Notes: generated from the sequence alone by a model not told the origin. 64,000 bases of DNA from Leptolyngbya sp. BL0902 (GCF_016403105.1 NZ_CP046156.1:94484-158483), one strand, 5' to 3'. Shown: positions 8,306 to 17,892, counted from the stretch's first letter. Translations and numbers: made by a program.

Positions 8306-9895
8306 TCAGAACAAGGTTGGCTGGGTATAGGGGGCGTGGAACTTGGCCCACATCGCCTCCCAGCCCGGTCGGTGCTTTTCCTTGGCCAGGGCCGGAGCCA
8401 TGGTCAGCAGGTCTTCGATGCGATAATCCTCGGTGTGGCGCTGCTCAATCCAGGCTCTCAAGAAGCCGTCCGGTTCCCTTGAAAGTTCACCGCCTAGCCG
8501 CTTGGCTTGCTCCCACAGCTCAGTCTCGATGTGAGCGTGGCCCTCGACCGCTAGCAGTTCCACCTTGCGCCAGGGGATGCCGCTGCCGACGATCCGCTGA
8601 ACTCGGTAGATAGCCCAGGGCAAGGCTTCAAGGTGAGCCTGGAGGTGGTCTAGAGCCGCTTGATTGCCGTCATCTTTGAGCATCTGGAACAGGCTGCGGC
8701 CCTGGGGATAGAGGGTCTGTTTGGGGTTCAGCCGTCGAGCGAGATGTTCAATCAACAGCGCAAATCCCGCCTCCTCTGGGCATTGGCGATGCTTAAACAG
8801 CACCTCTTCCTTGGGGCCAGCGATGCCTGAGAAGGGGCAATAGACACAGGCTGAACGCCACCAGGGTTCGATGCCCTTCGCCACAACGTTTTGGGCATAG
8901 GCTTCGGTTCCGGTTCGGTCGAGCTTGAACTGGTCAATCAGGGGATAGAAGTTGGTGCGCTTGACCCAAGACGGCTTGGCTTGGCTGGCCCGTTTGGCGT
9001 CAGCCAAGTCGCCTCGCTCCCGTCGTCGCTCTTCACCGACCGTGAACCCGATGGCGACAAAGATTTCAGGCACAGGGCCATGCTCTGAGCCTAGCCACTG
9101 CTCGCAGGCATTGGTTTTGAACTTGGCGCTGCACCGACGACGGTTCTGCACGAACTGCGGCACGATGCCGCCCTCGATCAGGTCTTGGGCTAGGCCATAG
9201 CCGGGAGGGTGGTCAAGCCACTGGCTAGCGGGGTCTGCCTTAAAGTGGTTTTGGCAAAGTTGGCCCTTGCCACTAAACTGCGGCACCCCCCCGACCTGCA
9301 TCAGTTCTTGGCTGAGGCCATAGCCCAGCGCATGATCCATCACCCATTGGTCTTGGCCCTGGTGTTTGAATTTGGGGGAGCATTGTCGCCTCGATTCTCC
9401 AAACTGAGGTACGGTAGCCCCTCGGAGCAGTTCATCGGCCAAGCCAAACCCACCGGAACTAGGCGGCTGCACCGTCACCCCTGGAAAGCGTTGAGCCAGG
9501 GCTTCAGCACTGATGAAATCGAGTACCCGTGGGTCGAGGGGTGGCAGGGCATGGGTGAGGTCAGTTTGTCGTCCTCGTATCCAGCACCGCTGGGGCTGTC
9601 GCGTGTCATCGAGGGTGAGGTAGCCGTCGAGGGTGGAGGGACCTGCCCGCATAATCTGTACGGTGCGAATCCCCTTCTCAGCCAAGACGGGGTACAGATA
9701 GGTCTCGTTGAGGTAGGCGGTATGCGCCCACTCCCCCAGGGTTTGGCTGGTCAGGACAATCAGTTGGTTGAGGTCAAAGGGGTCGCCATTGGGCAGTCGT
9801 CGGGTGTCGGGTTGGGTAGCCCAGAGGTGGGCAAGGGTCGTGCTGTCACACCCAAGACCGTGCATCAGAACGACCCCAGGTTGAGCGAGGGTCAT
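8306..9895 (-). CDS. PP-loop / PAPS-reductase-like protein with triplicated segment
   Basis: This 529-aa protein has an N-terminal HGLGCDSTT (12-20), the PP-loop of ATP pyrophosphatases related to PAPS reductase. A cysteine motif ACVYCPFSG lies in the second half, as in phage and DndC-like relatives. Unusually, residues 148-267 hold three tandem copies, about 42 aa apart, of the pattern GxGL..L..GxVPQF......C...FK.....QW. A single RxCSxKFK-like segment normally binds the substrate in this family. It may make a modified nucleotide or thiolated product; the substrate is unknown. Confidence 0.7.
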   Translation of the reverse strand: MTLAQPGVVLMHGLGCDSTTLAHLWATQPDTRRLPNGDPFDLNQLIVLTSQTLGEWAHTAYLNETYLYPVLAEKGIRTVQIMRAGPSTLDGYLTLDDTRQPQRCWIRGRQTDLTHALPPLDPRVLDFISAEALAQRFPGVTVQPPSSGGFGLADELLRGATVPQFGESRRQCSPKFKHQGQDQWVMDHALGYGLSQELMQVGGVPQFSGKGQLCQNHFKADPASQWLDHPPGYGLAQDLIEGGIVPQFVQNRRRCSAKFKTNACEQWLGSEHGPVPEIFVAIGFTVGEERRRERGDLADAKRASQAKPSWVKRTNFYPLIDQFKLDRTGTEAYAQNVVAKGIEPWWRSACVYCPFSGIAGPKEEVLFKHRQCPEEAGFALLIEHLARRLNPKQTLYPQGRSLFQMLKDDGNQAALDHLQAHLEALPWAIYRVQRIVGSGIPWRKVELLAVEGHAHIETELWEQAKRLGGELSREPDGFLRAWIEQRHTEDYRIEDLLTMAPALAKEKHRPGWEAMWAKFHAPYTQPTLF

Positions 9896-9898
9896 GGT

Positions 9899-10159
9899 TC
9901 AGCCTTTGAGGGGGGCGATTTCGTTCAGGGTTTGAATGACGTTGGCGTAGGACATCGCATCGGCCTCGATGTGATTGAGGTGCGACACGATGGAGCCGGG
10001 TTCTACGTGGCCGTAGAGGGCCGCGCCTATGGTGGCTCGCAGGTAGGTCAGGGTGTCGTGGCTGTCGCCAATCAGGCCCGTCACTTCCGGGATGGCGATA
10101 TACACCCGCTGCTGAAACAGGGTGAAGTGGAGGTACCACTTGCGGTCTGGGTCGGTCAT
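9899..10159 (-). CDS. hypothetical 86-aa protein
   Basis: This small acidic protein has two candidate strand-rich segments (KWYLHFTLFQQRVYIAIPEV) and a helical C-terminus. AGGAAAACC directly precedes ATG 10159. It ends 3 nt before the PP-loop gene's ATG, so the two are co-translated. No family is recognised. Confidence 0.6.
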   Translation of the reverse strand: MTDPDRKWYLHFTLFQQRVYIAIPEVTGLIGDSHDTLTYLRATIGAALYGHVEPGSIVSHLNHIEADAMSYANVIQTLNEIAPLKG

Positions 10160-10198
10160 GGTTTTCCTGGTCTGAGAATGAACGTCACCCTGCCAAAC

Positions 10199-10206
10199 GC
10201 GATAGC
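10199..10206 (-). repeat. GCGATAGC hairpin element, copy 2
   Basis: The element lies 40 nt before ATG 10159, with a CGC/GCG stem around GATA, and is followed on the minus strand by GGCAGGGTGACG. Confidence 0.5.
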
Positions 10207-10234
10207 GGATAGCTCTGAGTGACGGGATAACGGC

Positions 10235-12319
10235 CTAGTTCAGATGGGTGTGGCGAAGCGCTTTTTCGAGATGCTCCCGGCGCTGGGCTTCAGTCACCAT
10301 CCGGTTCCAGCCCTTAAGCCGTGCCCCTTGGTTGACCGCAGAGCGGGCGGCGGTATGGGCCAGTTTGAGCAAGGCTTGGTCACGCATGAGGTCAGCTAGG
10401 GCAAACTTGGGAACCCCGGCCTGCTTGTGCCCTAGGACGTCACCTGCCCCTCTCAGTTTCAGGTCGGCTTCGGCAATGGTGAAGCCGTCTTGGTGCTGAA
10501 CCAGAACTTGCAGCCGTTCGGCACTGGCAGCGGTTTCCGCGCCATCCACCAGGATGCAATAGGAAGGATGGTCACTCCGCCCCACCCGGCCCCGCAGTTG
10601 GTGCAGTTGGGCTAAGCCAAACCGTTCGGCTTGTTCGACTACCATCACCGTGGCGTTGGGCACATCGACCCCGACCTCAATCACGCTGGTGGCGATGAGG
10701 ATGTCGGTCTGCCCTGTCCTGAACGCTTCTAGCGCCTCGGTCTGGGCCGCTGAACTCATCTGGCCATGGAGCATTCCCACCTGATACTCAGGAAAGGCTC
10801 GCTGATAGGTGTCCAGAGCCGTTTCCACGGAGCGCATCTCGCTGTTGTCGGTGTCTTTGACCAGGGGCAGCACCACGTAGGCTTGAAATCCCTGGGCCAG
10901 TTGACTGTCAAGCAGGCGATGGATCTGGTGCGATTGGTCTTGGGTTAGGACTTGCGTGACGATGGGCAGGCGACCGGGGGGCAACTCGTCAATCAGGCTC
11001 ACGTCCATATCCTGATGCATCGCCAGGGCCAGGGTGCGGGGGATGGGTGTGGCGGTCAGGCTCAGCAGGTGCGGATTGGGGCCTTTTTTGAGCAGGGCGT
11101 TGCGTTGCTTGACGCCAAACCGATGCTGTTCATCAATCACCACTAGGCCCAGGTCGGCATACTGGACGGCTGTGCTACTCAGGGCATGGGTACCCACCAT
11201 CAGGTGGATGCGGCCTAGCCACAACTCACTCAACAGGATGCGTCGTTCCTTGGTCGAGGTGTGGCCTGTCAGCAAAGCCGTTTTGAGGCCCAAGGGTTCT
11301 AGCCACGCCTTGACCTTGGCATAATGCTGCTGAGCCAGGGTTTCGGTGGGCACCATCAGCGCCGCCTGGTGTCCCTGCTCAATCACCGCCAGACATGCCG
11401 CTACCGCCACCACGGTCTTACCGGAACCGACATCGCCCTGCACCAGACGGTTCATCGGGAAGGTTTGGGTCAAGTCATCAAGGATTTGGCTCAAGGTGCA
11501 CCGTTGCGCTCCGGTCAGGGCAAAGGGCAGGTTGGCTTTGAACCGCTCCACAAGAGAGCGCGATAGGTTTTGAGGCTTGACCCGCTGCGGCACTTGGCCC
11601 CGACGCAGCAGCAATGCCATCTGGAGGTAGAAGAACTCGTCAAAGACCAGCCGACGGCGGGCCGCTTCGAGCTGCCCATCGTCAGGCGGAAAGTGGATGT
11701 GAGCCAGCGCTTCGGACAGTTCCATCAGGTGGTGTCGCTGCCGAAACTTGGCCGGGATGGGGTCGTGAAGGGGTGTGCGCTGGAGTGCCTCTCGGATGCG
11801 GCCTTGTAGAGTCTGCATGTCCAGTCCTTTGCTGAGACGGTAGACCGGGTTCAGCACTCGCTTGGGAATGGTTGATATCGACTTGGGCCGGATGGGCACC
11901 ACATCGCCCTTGATAGTCAGACCACCGACATAGCTATCGTGGTGGACGGGGCCTGTGACCGTCACTAACTGGCCCTGGGCATAGGTTTGGCCCTGCTGCT
12001 GTCGCCACTGGGCTGAGGTGTAGGGCAGACGGGCTTTGTGGAACTGGGTGCAGACCAGGCGATGGCGACCTGTCTTGTCACGGATGACCCACGTCTGCAC
12101 GATGAGCTGGCCACCCTTGGCGTCTTTGATACTGTGGCGAACCACCCGACCCATCGTTATGACGGTCTCTCCGGGCTGGAGGTCGGCGAGCTTCCGGCGG
12201 TGAATCACCTGGTGCTGCTTGGGGTAGTGGTGCAGCAGGTCAAGATCCGTGGTCAGGCCCAGTTTGGCCAGGGCTGCGTCGGGGGTGGGCGTTTTGCGTT
12301 GGGTTTGCGTTGAGGTCAT
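10235..12319 (-). CDS. recG: RecG-like branched-DNA helicase
   Basis: This 694-aa protein has the whole RecG layout: N-terminal OB/wedge region (about 30-200), helicase core with VQGDVGSGKT (Walker A), DEQHRFG (motif II), SLTATPIPRTL (motif III), and the RecG-type C-terminal motor with QLRGRVGRS and the TRG-like LKLRGAGDVLGHKQAG. RecG remodels forks and Holliday junctions. ATG 12319 is chosen over an N-terminal Arg-rich extension that runs back into the next gene. A plasmid-borne copy inside a mobilisation/replication operon suggests a dedicated role in plasmid DNA processing; a chromosomal RecG should also exist. Confidence 0.92.
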   Translation of the reverse strand: MTSTQTQRKTPTPDAALAKLGLTTDLDLLHHYPKQHQVIHRRKLADLQPGETVITMGRVVRHSIKDAKGGQLIVQTWVIRDKTGRHRLVCTQFHKARLPYTSAQWRQQQGQTYAQGQLVTVTGPVHHDSYVGGLTIKGDVVPIRPKSISTIPKRVLNPVYRLSKGLDMQTLQGRIREALQRTPLHDPIPAKFRQRHHLMELSEALAHIHFPPDDGQLEAARRRLVFDEFFYLQMALLLRRGQVPQRVKPQNLSRSLVERFKANLPFALTGAQRCTLSQILDDLTQTFPMNRLVQGDVGSGKTVVAVAACLAVIEQGHQAALMVPTETLAQQHYAKVKAWLEPLGLKTALLTGHTSTKERRILLSELWLGRIHLMVGTHALSSTAVQYADLGLVVIDEQHRFGVKQRNALLKKGPNPHLLSLTATPIPRTLALAMHQDMDVSLIDELPPGRLPIVTQVLTQDQSHQIHRLLDSQLAQGFQAYVVLPLVKDTDNSEMRSVETALDTYQRAFPEYQVGMLHGQMSSAAQTEALEAFRTGQTDILIATSVIEVGVDVPNATVMVVEQAERFGLAQLHQLRGRVGRSDHPSYCILVDGAETAASAERLQVLVQHQDGFTIAEADLKLRGAGDVLGHKQAGVPKFALADLMRDQALLKLAHTAARSAVNQGARLKGWNRMVTEAQRREHLEKALRHTHLN

Positions 12320-12350
12320 GGCGTGGGGGGATACGGTTCTCCCCCTCAAC

Positions 12351-12358
12351 GCGATAGC
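12351..12358 (-). repeat. GCGATAGC hairpin element, copy 3
   Basis: The element lies 32 nt before the RecG ATG and has a CGC/GCG stem closing a GATA loop, inside the 46-nt gap after the DUF3560 gene. Confidence 0.5.
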
Positions 12359-12365
12359 GAGGAAC

Positions 12366-13364
12366 CTAGCCTTGCGGTGGCCCTTCACCCTCGGTCTGAG
12401 CCTCGGCCTTGGCTTCAGCCTTGGGTTTGTGGGCTTGGATCTCGCTATAGGGCACCCGATACGTCCAGCCCTCAATGTCGAGCCAGCGGGTGATGGTCAC
12501 AGACTTGGGGTTGACGCGCACCACCTCATACCAGCGCCCAATGAACCGAATGAAGTCGCCCTTAGCCATGTCATCTGGGGTCAGGACTCCCGCAGAGTCC
12601 AGTTCCTGGCTCCAATGGGCAATGGCGGCCTCGGCGTCTTGTAGGTTGAGCAGGTAGGTTGGGTGGTCAGGGAACTGAGCCAAATCCCGCTCAGCCTGTC
12701 GTTTCTTGGCTTCGGCGTCCCGCAGGCGATTCCCCAGATAGGCTTTGGACTGTCGCTTTTGTACCTGAGCTTGGCTGCCAGCCGCCTTTTCGCTCAGTCG
12801 GGTCGCCGCACGGTCGGCCTGAACCGATTGGCCCATCGCTCGGTGAGACCGCTCCAGGGCACGACGGTGATGGGTCTCGCTATGGTGGCCCACGAGAACA
12901 GGTTGGCCGGGTTCGATGCCTGCCACAGCGGCATGGGAGCGATGATAGGCCTGGTCTCGCTGTTGGCGCTTAGTCTGTGCCCGCTGGCTATAGCGCTCAG
13001 CGCGTTCGGCTGACCGTTCATCTTTGAGCGCCACTTGTGCTTCGAGGGTTGCTTCGCCCTGTTCTTCGATGCCCTCAGCAATGTCGATGGTTGGATCGTC
13101 CCAAAAGCTGAACGTATTGCGGCCTGAATACCGGGTTCTTCCACCCAGGTCATACAGCAGGGCTCGGAACGGATCTAGGCGACCTGATACCAGCCAGACG
13201 GGACGGGGCGGCTTATGGGCTCGCTTAGGTGTGGTCATGGATTCCGTAACGGTGAGGCCATGCTGGTGGAGCAGGGCTTGGGCCTGCTTTAGGGTCATGG
13301 TTGCATCGGTTGGATCGTCCTGAGTGTCTTGGGGGGTTGGAAGGGGGGGATTGGATTCGGTCAT
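12366..13364 (-). CDS. DUF3560 domain protein
   Basis: This is a 332-aa protein. The DUF3560 signature IEPGQPVLVGHHSETHHRR lies near residues 149-168, flanked by Arg/Glu-rich helical and coiled-coil sequence. A C-terminal beta-rich module (GDFIRFIGRWYEVVRVNPKSVTI) resembles small SH3-like or DUF-type modules. DUF3560 proteins are common on plasmids, often beside PRTRC and ssDNA-handling genes; their activity is unknown. Confidence 0.8.
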   Translation of the reverse strand: MTESNPPLPTPQDTQDDPTDATMTLKQAQALLHQHGLTVTESMTTPKRAHKPPRPVWLVSGRLDPFRALLYDLGGRTRYSGRNTFSFWDDPTIDIAEGIEEQGEATLEAQVALKDERSAERAERYSQRAQTKRQQRDQAYHRSHAAVAGIEPGQPVLVGHHSETHHRRALERSHRAMGQSVQADRAATRLSEKAAGSQAQVQKRQSKAYLGNRLRDAEAKKRQAERDLAQFPDHPTYLLNLQDAEAAIAHWSQELDSAGVLTPDDMAKGDFIRFIGRWYEVVRVNPKSVTITRWLDIEGWTYRVPYSEIQAHKPKAEAKAEAQTEGEGPPQG

Positions 13365-13393
13365 CGGTGTGTAAAGTGCGTCCCAGATGACCC

Positions 13394-13401
13394 GCGATAG
13401 C
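13394..13401 (-). repeat. GCGATAGC hairpin element, copy 4
   Basis: The element lies 30 nt before ATG 13364, with a CCGC/GCGG 4-bp stem around GATA. The stem differs from copies 3 and 6 by paired changes. Confidence 0.5.
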
Positions 13402-13422
13402 GGCGTAGGGTAGACCCCTGGC

Positions 13423-14976
13423 CTAGATCACCTTGGCAATGGAATCGACCTGAAAGCCATCGCCAAACTCAAGCTGAATCTGGCGAGCAATCCAGGCATC
13501 ATCGAGGCCATCCTGTTCAGCAATCCTCACCATGCGTTCGAGGTATTCAGCCTGTTGCATTGGCGTTGGTTCAGACCCAAACACCGCGCCCTGGCTCCAC
13601 CAGGCCGGGGGATAGATGCGGTACATTGCCTTGAACTTGACTACGGCCAACCCCGGTTTATGGCCACGACGGTAGGCTAGGGCGAGCTGGCGTCGGTAGT
13701 AGGCTTGCTGCTTTAACTCCTCGGGGCTGAGGTGTTCTGTGGCCCATTCATGGGGAATCGGCTCTAGCACCTTCGGTTGGTGGGGTGCTTCCGGTTTGAG
13801 CTTAAAGCTGCACTCCGGGCAGGTGTGATGAAAGACCGTCACCATCGCTCGACATTGGGGACAGGGCACGAGTTTGACTTCGGTTTTGGGGTCTGGGGGC
13901 TTGTCTAGGCTCAGGTCTAACTCGTCCTCGATGCGGCCAAAGCGCTTCAGGTTGCCTGTCCCGAAGTCGATGATGATGCAGTCGGTCTTGCCCGTTTCAG
14001 GACTGATCCGCAAGCCCCGCCCTATCATCTGAATCACCAGGGCGCGACTCATACTGGGTCGCCTCAGCACCACGCATTCTATCGAGCGACAGTCATAGCC
14101 TTCGGTGAGGGTACCGACATTGACGACCACTTGGATACGACCCGATTCATGGTCTCGGTAGATTTGCTTGCGCTTGCGGGTGGGCACCGAGCCATCCAGA
14201 TGGGCCGCTGGGATGCCCGCCTCATTGAAGGTCTCGGCAATGGCCTTCGAGTCAGCGATGCCTGTGGCAAAGACAATCCCTTTGCGATGGCCTGCCAGCT
14301 TTTGATATTCCCGCACCAGCTTCTGGTTGAGCGGTTTCTGGTTGACGGCCTGCTGAAGTTGTCGAGCATCGAAGTCTCCGGTACGGCTAGAAATCGTCAC
14401 CTTACTCAAGTCGAGGTCGTCGTAGCCAAAGTAGCGAGGCGGCACCAGCTTACCCCTCCGAATCAGTTGAGCCGGAGATGGCCCCTGCACCAGAGCGGTG
14501 TAGTGGTCAGCCAAGTATGACTGGCCCAGGCGGAAGGGGGTGGCGGTGAGGCCAATCACGATGCCCGTGGGGTTCGCTTGAATCAGGGCTTGGACGACCT
14601 TAAAAAAGGTGGTGCTGTGGGCCTCATCAATCAGGCACAGTCGCCAGGGCGGAACGGTATGATTCTGGCTGGCTAAGCTCTGCACCTGGGCAATTTGAGC
14701 GGGCGCACTCAGGTCGGGGGTGATGCCTGACTTAATCCTTCCGGTACGTAGCCCAAACACCTGACTAAACGTGCGGTAGGCTTGGTCAATTAAGGGGTCA
14801 CGGTGGGCCAGAAACAAGGTCGGGTTGCCCTTACCGACGGCTCCAGCGGCCAGGTTGCCCGCCACAAAGGTTTTCCCGCCCCCCGTCGGCAGGTAGGCCA
14901 GAATCCGACGGTGCCCCGCTCGGATGGCCTCTCGAAGGTCGTCACAGAGTTGGGCTTGGTAGTCATAGAGCGTCAT
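13423..14976 (-). CDS. DEAD/DEAH-box helicase, SSL2 type, with zinc ribbon
   Basis: This 517-aa superfamily 2 helicase has PTGGGKT (30-36), DEAH (117-120), LTATPFR, a helicase-C domain with IVFATGIADS and QMIGRGLR, then a C-terminal CPQC...CPEC zinc ribbon. It belongs to the COG1061-type group. It overlaps the primase gene by 14 nt, so helicase and primase are probably made together for plasmid replication or transfer. Confidence 0.88.
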   Translation of the reverse strand: MTLYDYQAQLCDDLREAIRAGHRRILAYLPTGGGKTFVAGNLAAGAVGKGNPTLFLAHRDPLIDQAYRTFSQVFGLRTGRIKSGITPDLSAPAQIAQVQSLASQNHTVPPWRLCLIDEAHSTTFFKVVQALIQANPTGIVIGLTATPFRLGQSYLADHYTALVQGPSPAQLIRRGKLVPPRYFGYDDLDLSKVTISSRTGDFDARQLQQAVNQKPLNQKLVREYQKLAGHRKGIVFATGIADSKAIAETFNEAGIPAAHLDGSVPTRKRKQIYRDHESGRIQVVVNVGTLTEGYDCRSIECVVLRRPSMSRALVIQMIGRGLRISPETGKTDCIIIDFGTGNLKRFGRIEDELDLSLDKPPDPKTEVKLVPCPQCRAMVTVFHHTCPECSFKLKPEAPHQPKVLEPIPHEWATEHLSPEELKQQAYYRRQLALAYRRGHKPGLAVVKFKAMYRIYPPAWWSQGAVFGSEPTPMQQAEYLERMVRIAEQDGLDDAWIARQIQLEFGDGFQVDSIAKVI

Positions 14977-16375
14977 GGGCGGTCTTGACCTTGTGTCTGA
15001 CGGTACGAATCAGGGTCTTGAGTTCAGGATGGGCGACGGAATCATCGGTCTGAGCGGCTTGGGCGTAGGGATTGGAATGGGCGATGCCGTAGTAGTAGTC
15101 CACGGTCTTGCGAATGGAAGCTTCGCTACGGCTCGGTTGTCGGAAGCCACGATTGGCATCAGCCCAGATTAAGTCCGCCTCTAGGGCATCTAAGGGAGGA
15201 GAGCAGCGGGCGCAGTAGTCTCTAAATAGCGCTTCAGGAGCCGGATAGTAGCGGGCATTTTCGCGCTCTAAAAACCCGGCGGTGCCCACTAAGTTGCAGG
15301 CCAGTTTATACCCCGAGAGATGCCGAAATCCTTCCGGCACGCCCTGACGAATCAGCGCCGCATCATCTTGGGTCAGACATTCAATCAGGGGGGTACTGTC
15401 GCGGCGATGGGCGTGATGGACTCTCGAGACAGGACGTAGTCGATAGCTTGAACCTGTACTGGTTGCTCTGGCTTGGGCTGGCCGGGGCGCTTCCAGCAGG
15501 GCCGCATTGGGGTCAACCGCTTCTCCCGCACTGGCTTTCAGACGCAGCTTGAACCATTGCCGCCACCGGGCATCGTCGAGACCGTAGGGAAACAAGCCCG
15601 TGCTATCCAGTTTGGCCTCGAAGTCCATGGCGCTGTACGACTCACCAAAGGTAGACATGACCTTAATCATCTTGGGCCTAGACAGTTCGCCATCAACCAC
15701 GCTTCGTCTGAGCATTCCCGGTAGGCGCATCGCCCGTCCCAGGTTACAGATCTGGGGGTCAGCGTTTTGGACAATGCACAGCTTTCGGTTCAGCCGAATC
15801 CAGTCCTCCGGTTCCAGGTCATGGCTGATTCTGAAATAAACATGGAGCGACTTGTTGCCGCTAAATAGGGCCGCCGCAGGTTTGACCTTCAAGGTGCGGC
15901 ACAACCGACGCAGTCGTGCTTTTTGCTCCTTAAAGCTAGCATCGTCAATCTCATAGAACAGACAGCGACACCGTTTCACGTCGAGGTTGCTGATGCCCGC
16001 CTGGGGTTGGTTGGGATAGAACGACACCGTTGCGCCTTGCTGTGACCATCGGTAGACCCATTTCCACCCGTCTTGATAGACCGGGCCGTCAGGCACCCAG
16101 CGCGTCCGGTTGCGACGTTTGCCTTTGGGCCGACACCGCCTCAACTTGAATCCGAGGTGGGTGATCGTGCCTTGCAAGACTCTGTGCTTAGGAATTCGCT
16201 GGCCTTTGCGGAGATAGCACTCCCAGTCTGGGGCCAGGTCTAGGGGTAAGTCCCAGCTGAGCTTCAGCCAGATGCGTTGACCCCGTTCAAAACCAATGCG
16301 TTTCAAGAACTGAACCGTTGAGCGGCGCAGGTCGCCTAGGGTCAGGGGTGGGCTGGGCTGGGGATGACAAACCAT
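14963..16375 (-). CDS. archaeo-eukaryotic-type primase (AEP) protein
   Basis: This 470-aa protein has the AEP catalytic pattern: an acidic FYEIDD (140-145) as the hhDhD-type motif I and SGNKSLHVYF (172-181), with H178 as the sxH motif. The C-terminal part (about 330-430) is a PriCT-like helical region. Such primases occur in plasmid replication and primase-polymerase cassettes. Its N-terminus is Arg/Lys-rich. It is followed by a helicase and preceded by the relaxase, consistent with lagging-strand priming during transfer. Confidence 0.78.
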   Translation of the reverse strand: MVCHPQPSPPLTLGDLRRSTVQFLKRIGFERGQRIWLKLSWDLPLDLAPDWECYLRKGQRIPKHRVLQGTITHLGFKLRRCRPKGKRRNRTRWVPDGPVYQDGWKWVYRWSQQGATVSFYPNQPQAGISNLDVKRCRCLFYEIDDASFKEQKARLRRLCRTLKVKPAAALFSGNKSLHVYFRISHDLEPEDWIRLNRKLCIVQNADPQICNLGRAMRLPGMLRRSVVDGELSRPKMIKVMSTFGESYSAMDFEAKLDSTGLFPYGLDDARWRQWFKLRLKASAGEAVDPNAALLEAPRPAQARATSTGSSYRLRPVSRVHHAHRRDSTPLIECLTQDDAALIRQGVPEGFRHLSGYKLACNLVGTAGFLERENARYYPAPEALFRDYCARCSPPLDALEADLIWADANRGFRQPSRSEASIRKTVDYYYGIAHSNPYAQAAQTDDSVAHPELKTLIRTVRHKVKTAHDAL

Positions 16376-16416
16376 GGGTTCATGAACTCCTGAGGGTCAC
16401 AGTGCCGCCCCTGGGG

Positions 16417-16424
16417 GCGATAGC
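16417..16424 (-). repeat. GCGATAGC hairpin element, copy 5
   Basis: The element lies 42 nt before the primase ATG, directly after the relaxase stop. The stem is GGGC/GCTC with one wobble pair around GATA. Confidence 0.5.
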
Positions 16425-17486
16425 TCATCGCTCCATCTGACGATGGCGTCGCTTCTGCCGCTGCGGTTTCCGTGTCCGGTCTTCAGCGTCCTGGGCTGGG
16501 TGCGGCTGGGCTTCACGTAGGTTTAGGGCTGGGTCAACGTCTACGGGCTTCGGATCCTGAGCTTTAGGTTGAGGCACAGGTTCACGTTCAGGTTTGCCCT
16601 GGGCCTGGGCTTCAGGTTCGGATTCAGGTTGACCGTGATCCTCATCCTGAACTTGGGCTAGCTCTGGCTCAACCTGTACAGATTCCTGCCCCCGCTGCCG
16701 TTGCTCCCACCAAGCCATCACGGCGGCGCTGTCCTGGGGTGACTCAATCCCTCGAAACTGGTGAAGACCATTCAGGGTGTAGGCACGACCGAGCTGAGAA
16801 GCACTGAAATAGAGTCCTTTGAAGTGATAGGTCAAGCCAACCGTGGTCTCGTTGATGGGTTTAAGACTCAGCTCAACCCCAGCTTCTTCTAGATGATCCA
16901 TAAACTCGTCCAGGCTATCGACTTGGCCTGAGAGGTCGTCAATCAAATCCTGAAGTTCAGGCTTAACGGCAGGTTGGCCTGTCTCTCGTTCATGGCGAAT
17001 CATGCCGACGGTGGGCGGTTTTCGTTCCGTCTGCCAGCTTGAGAGGGTTGGGGTCAGGCCATACTCGACTTCCAGTTCTCGGGCCGCCGTTTCCGCTTTG
17101 TAATGATCCCAGCTATCGGGCACCCGCTTCCCTCGATTCAGATCCAACCGACCCGCCACAATATGAATGTGATCATGGTCAGCATCGGTATGGCGCACCA
17201 CCAGATAGGGGCACAGGCCGTACTGCATTTTGGCTAGGTAATCCTGAGCAATCTGATGCCACAGGGCATCTGAAAGCCGTTCGGGTGGGGCAACCGCTAG
17301 AGAGGCATGGTAGGTGGTAAGCCTGAGGCGCTTCGACGCGGCACAGCTAAAGCGAATCTCAGCCGCAATGGCGTGGGGGTCATCGGGACAGGCCAAGGTG
17401 CTACCAATCACCTCGGCCCCTGGCTTACCGAGAACGTACTGGACGATACCGAGGGGGTCGTGGCGTTTGCTGTGCTTAACCAACAT
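16425..17486 (-). CDS. mobilisation relaxase (MobP/VirD2-type)
   Basis: This 353-aa relaxase has motif III HTDADHDHIHI (99-109), the metal-binding histidines of the relaxase family. Y17 in IVQYVLG is the likely nicking tyrosine. The N-terminal 150 residues hold the nuclease; the C-terminus is Pro/Gln/Glu-rich and low complexity. It should nick oriT and stay covalently attached to the DNA. It overlaps the upstream accessory gene by 11 nt. Confidence 0.88.
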   Translation of the reverse strand: MLVKHSKRHDPLGIVQYVLGKPGAEVIGSTLACPDDPHAIAAEIRFSCAASKRLRLTTYHASLAVAPPERLSDALWHQIAQDYLAKMQYGLCPYLVVRHTDADHDHIHIVAGRLDLNRGKRVPDSWDHYKAETAARELEVEYGLTPTLSSWQTERKPPTVGMIRHERETGQPAVKPELQDLIDDLSGQVDSLDEFMDHLEEAGVELSLKPINETTVGLTYHFKGLYFSASQLGRAYTLNGLHQFRGIESPQDSAAVMAWWEQRQRGQESVQVEPELAQVQDEDHGQPESEPEAQAQGKPEREPVPQPKAQDPKPVDVDPALNLREAQPHPAQDAEDRTRKPQRQKRRHRQMER

Positions 17487-17892
17487 CGTCTTGGCCTAGA
17501 AACCGTTCATGTTCGATTTCGAGCCTCAGTTCTCGCTCCAACGTCAGCGGCTCTAGGTCGGCCTGGGGGTCAAGATCTAGGTCAACGTCGTTCAGTTCCA
17601 AGATCAGGCGGTGAAGGGCATTAAGTTGGTCTGCTAGGGATGCTACGGGCAGGCCCATCGCCTTGAGGTCAATTCCTTGAAGGCGAGCCTGGGCTTCCAT
17701 GCGATTGAGGAGTGTCTTCATCGCTAAGACCGCACCATAGATCCGCTCTGACCCGCGTTCGGCAATCCGAACGGTGTTGAGACAGCTCTCAATCACCGAA
17801 CTCGGATCCGTCTCTCTGCGTTCGGCCTCTGCCATCACCCTGGCGTAGGTGGGTTCTGGAAGCCTAATTCTGAGTTGATGAGTACTAGACAT
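17476..17892 (-). CDS. MobC-like relaxase accessory protein
   Basis: This 138-aa protein has an N-terminal ribbon-helix-helix-like segment (QLRIRLPEPTYARVMAEAERR) and a helical remainder. Size, RHH start and overlap with the relaxase match MobC-type accessory proteins that bind oriT. The upstream gap (17893-17988) is the natural place for oriT, but I could not identify a nic site with confidence. Confidence 0.7.
   Translation of the reverse strand: MSSTHQLRIRLPEPTYARVMAEAERRETDPSSVIESCLNTVRIAERGSERIYGAVLAMKTLLNRMEAQARLQGIDLKAMGLPVASLADQLNALHRLILELNDVDLDLDPQADLEPLTLERELRLEIEHERFLGQDDVG

Noticed and set aside
9209..10222. 337-codon plus-strand open frame
   Set aside because: It lies antisense to the PP-loop gene and the 86-aa gene, which both have convincing protein features; the plus-strand translation is low complexity and Gly/Val-rich.
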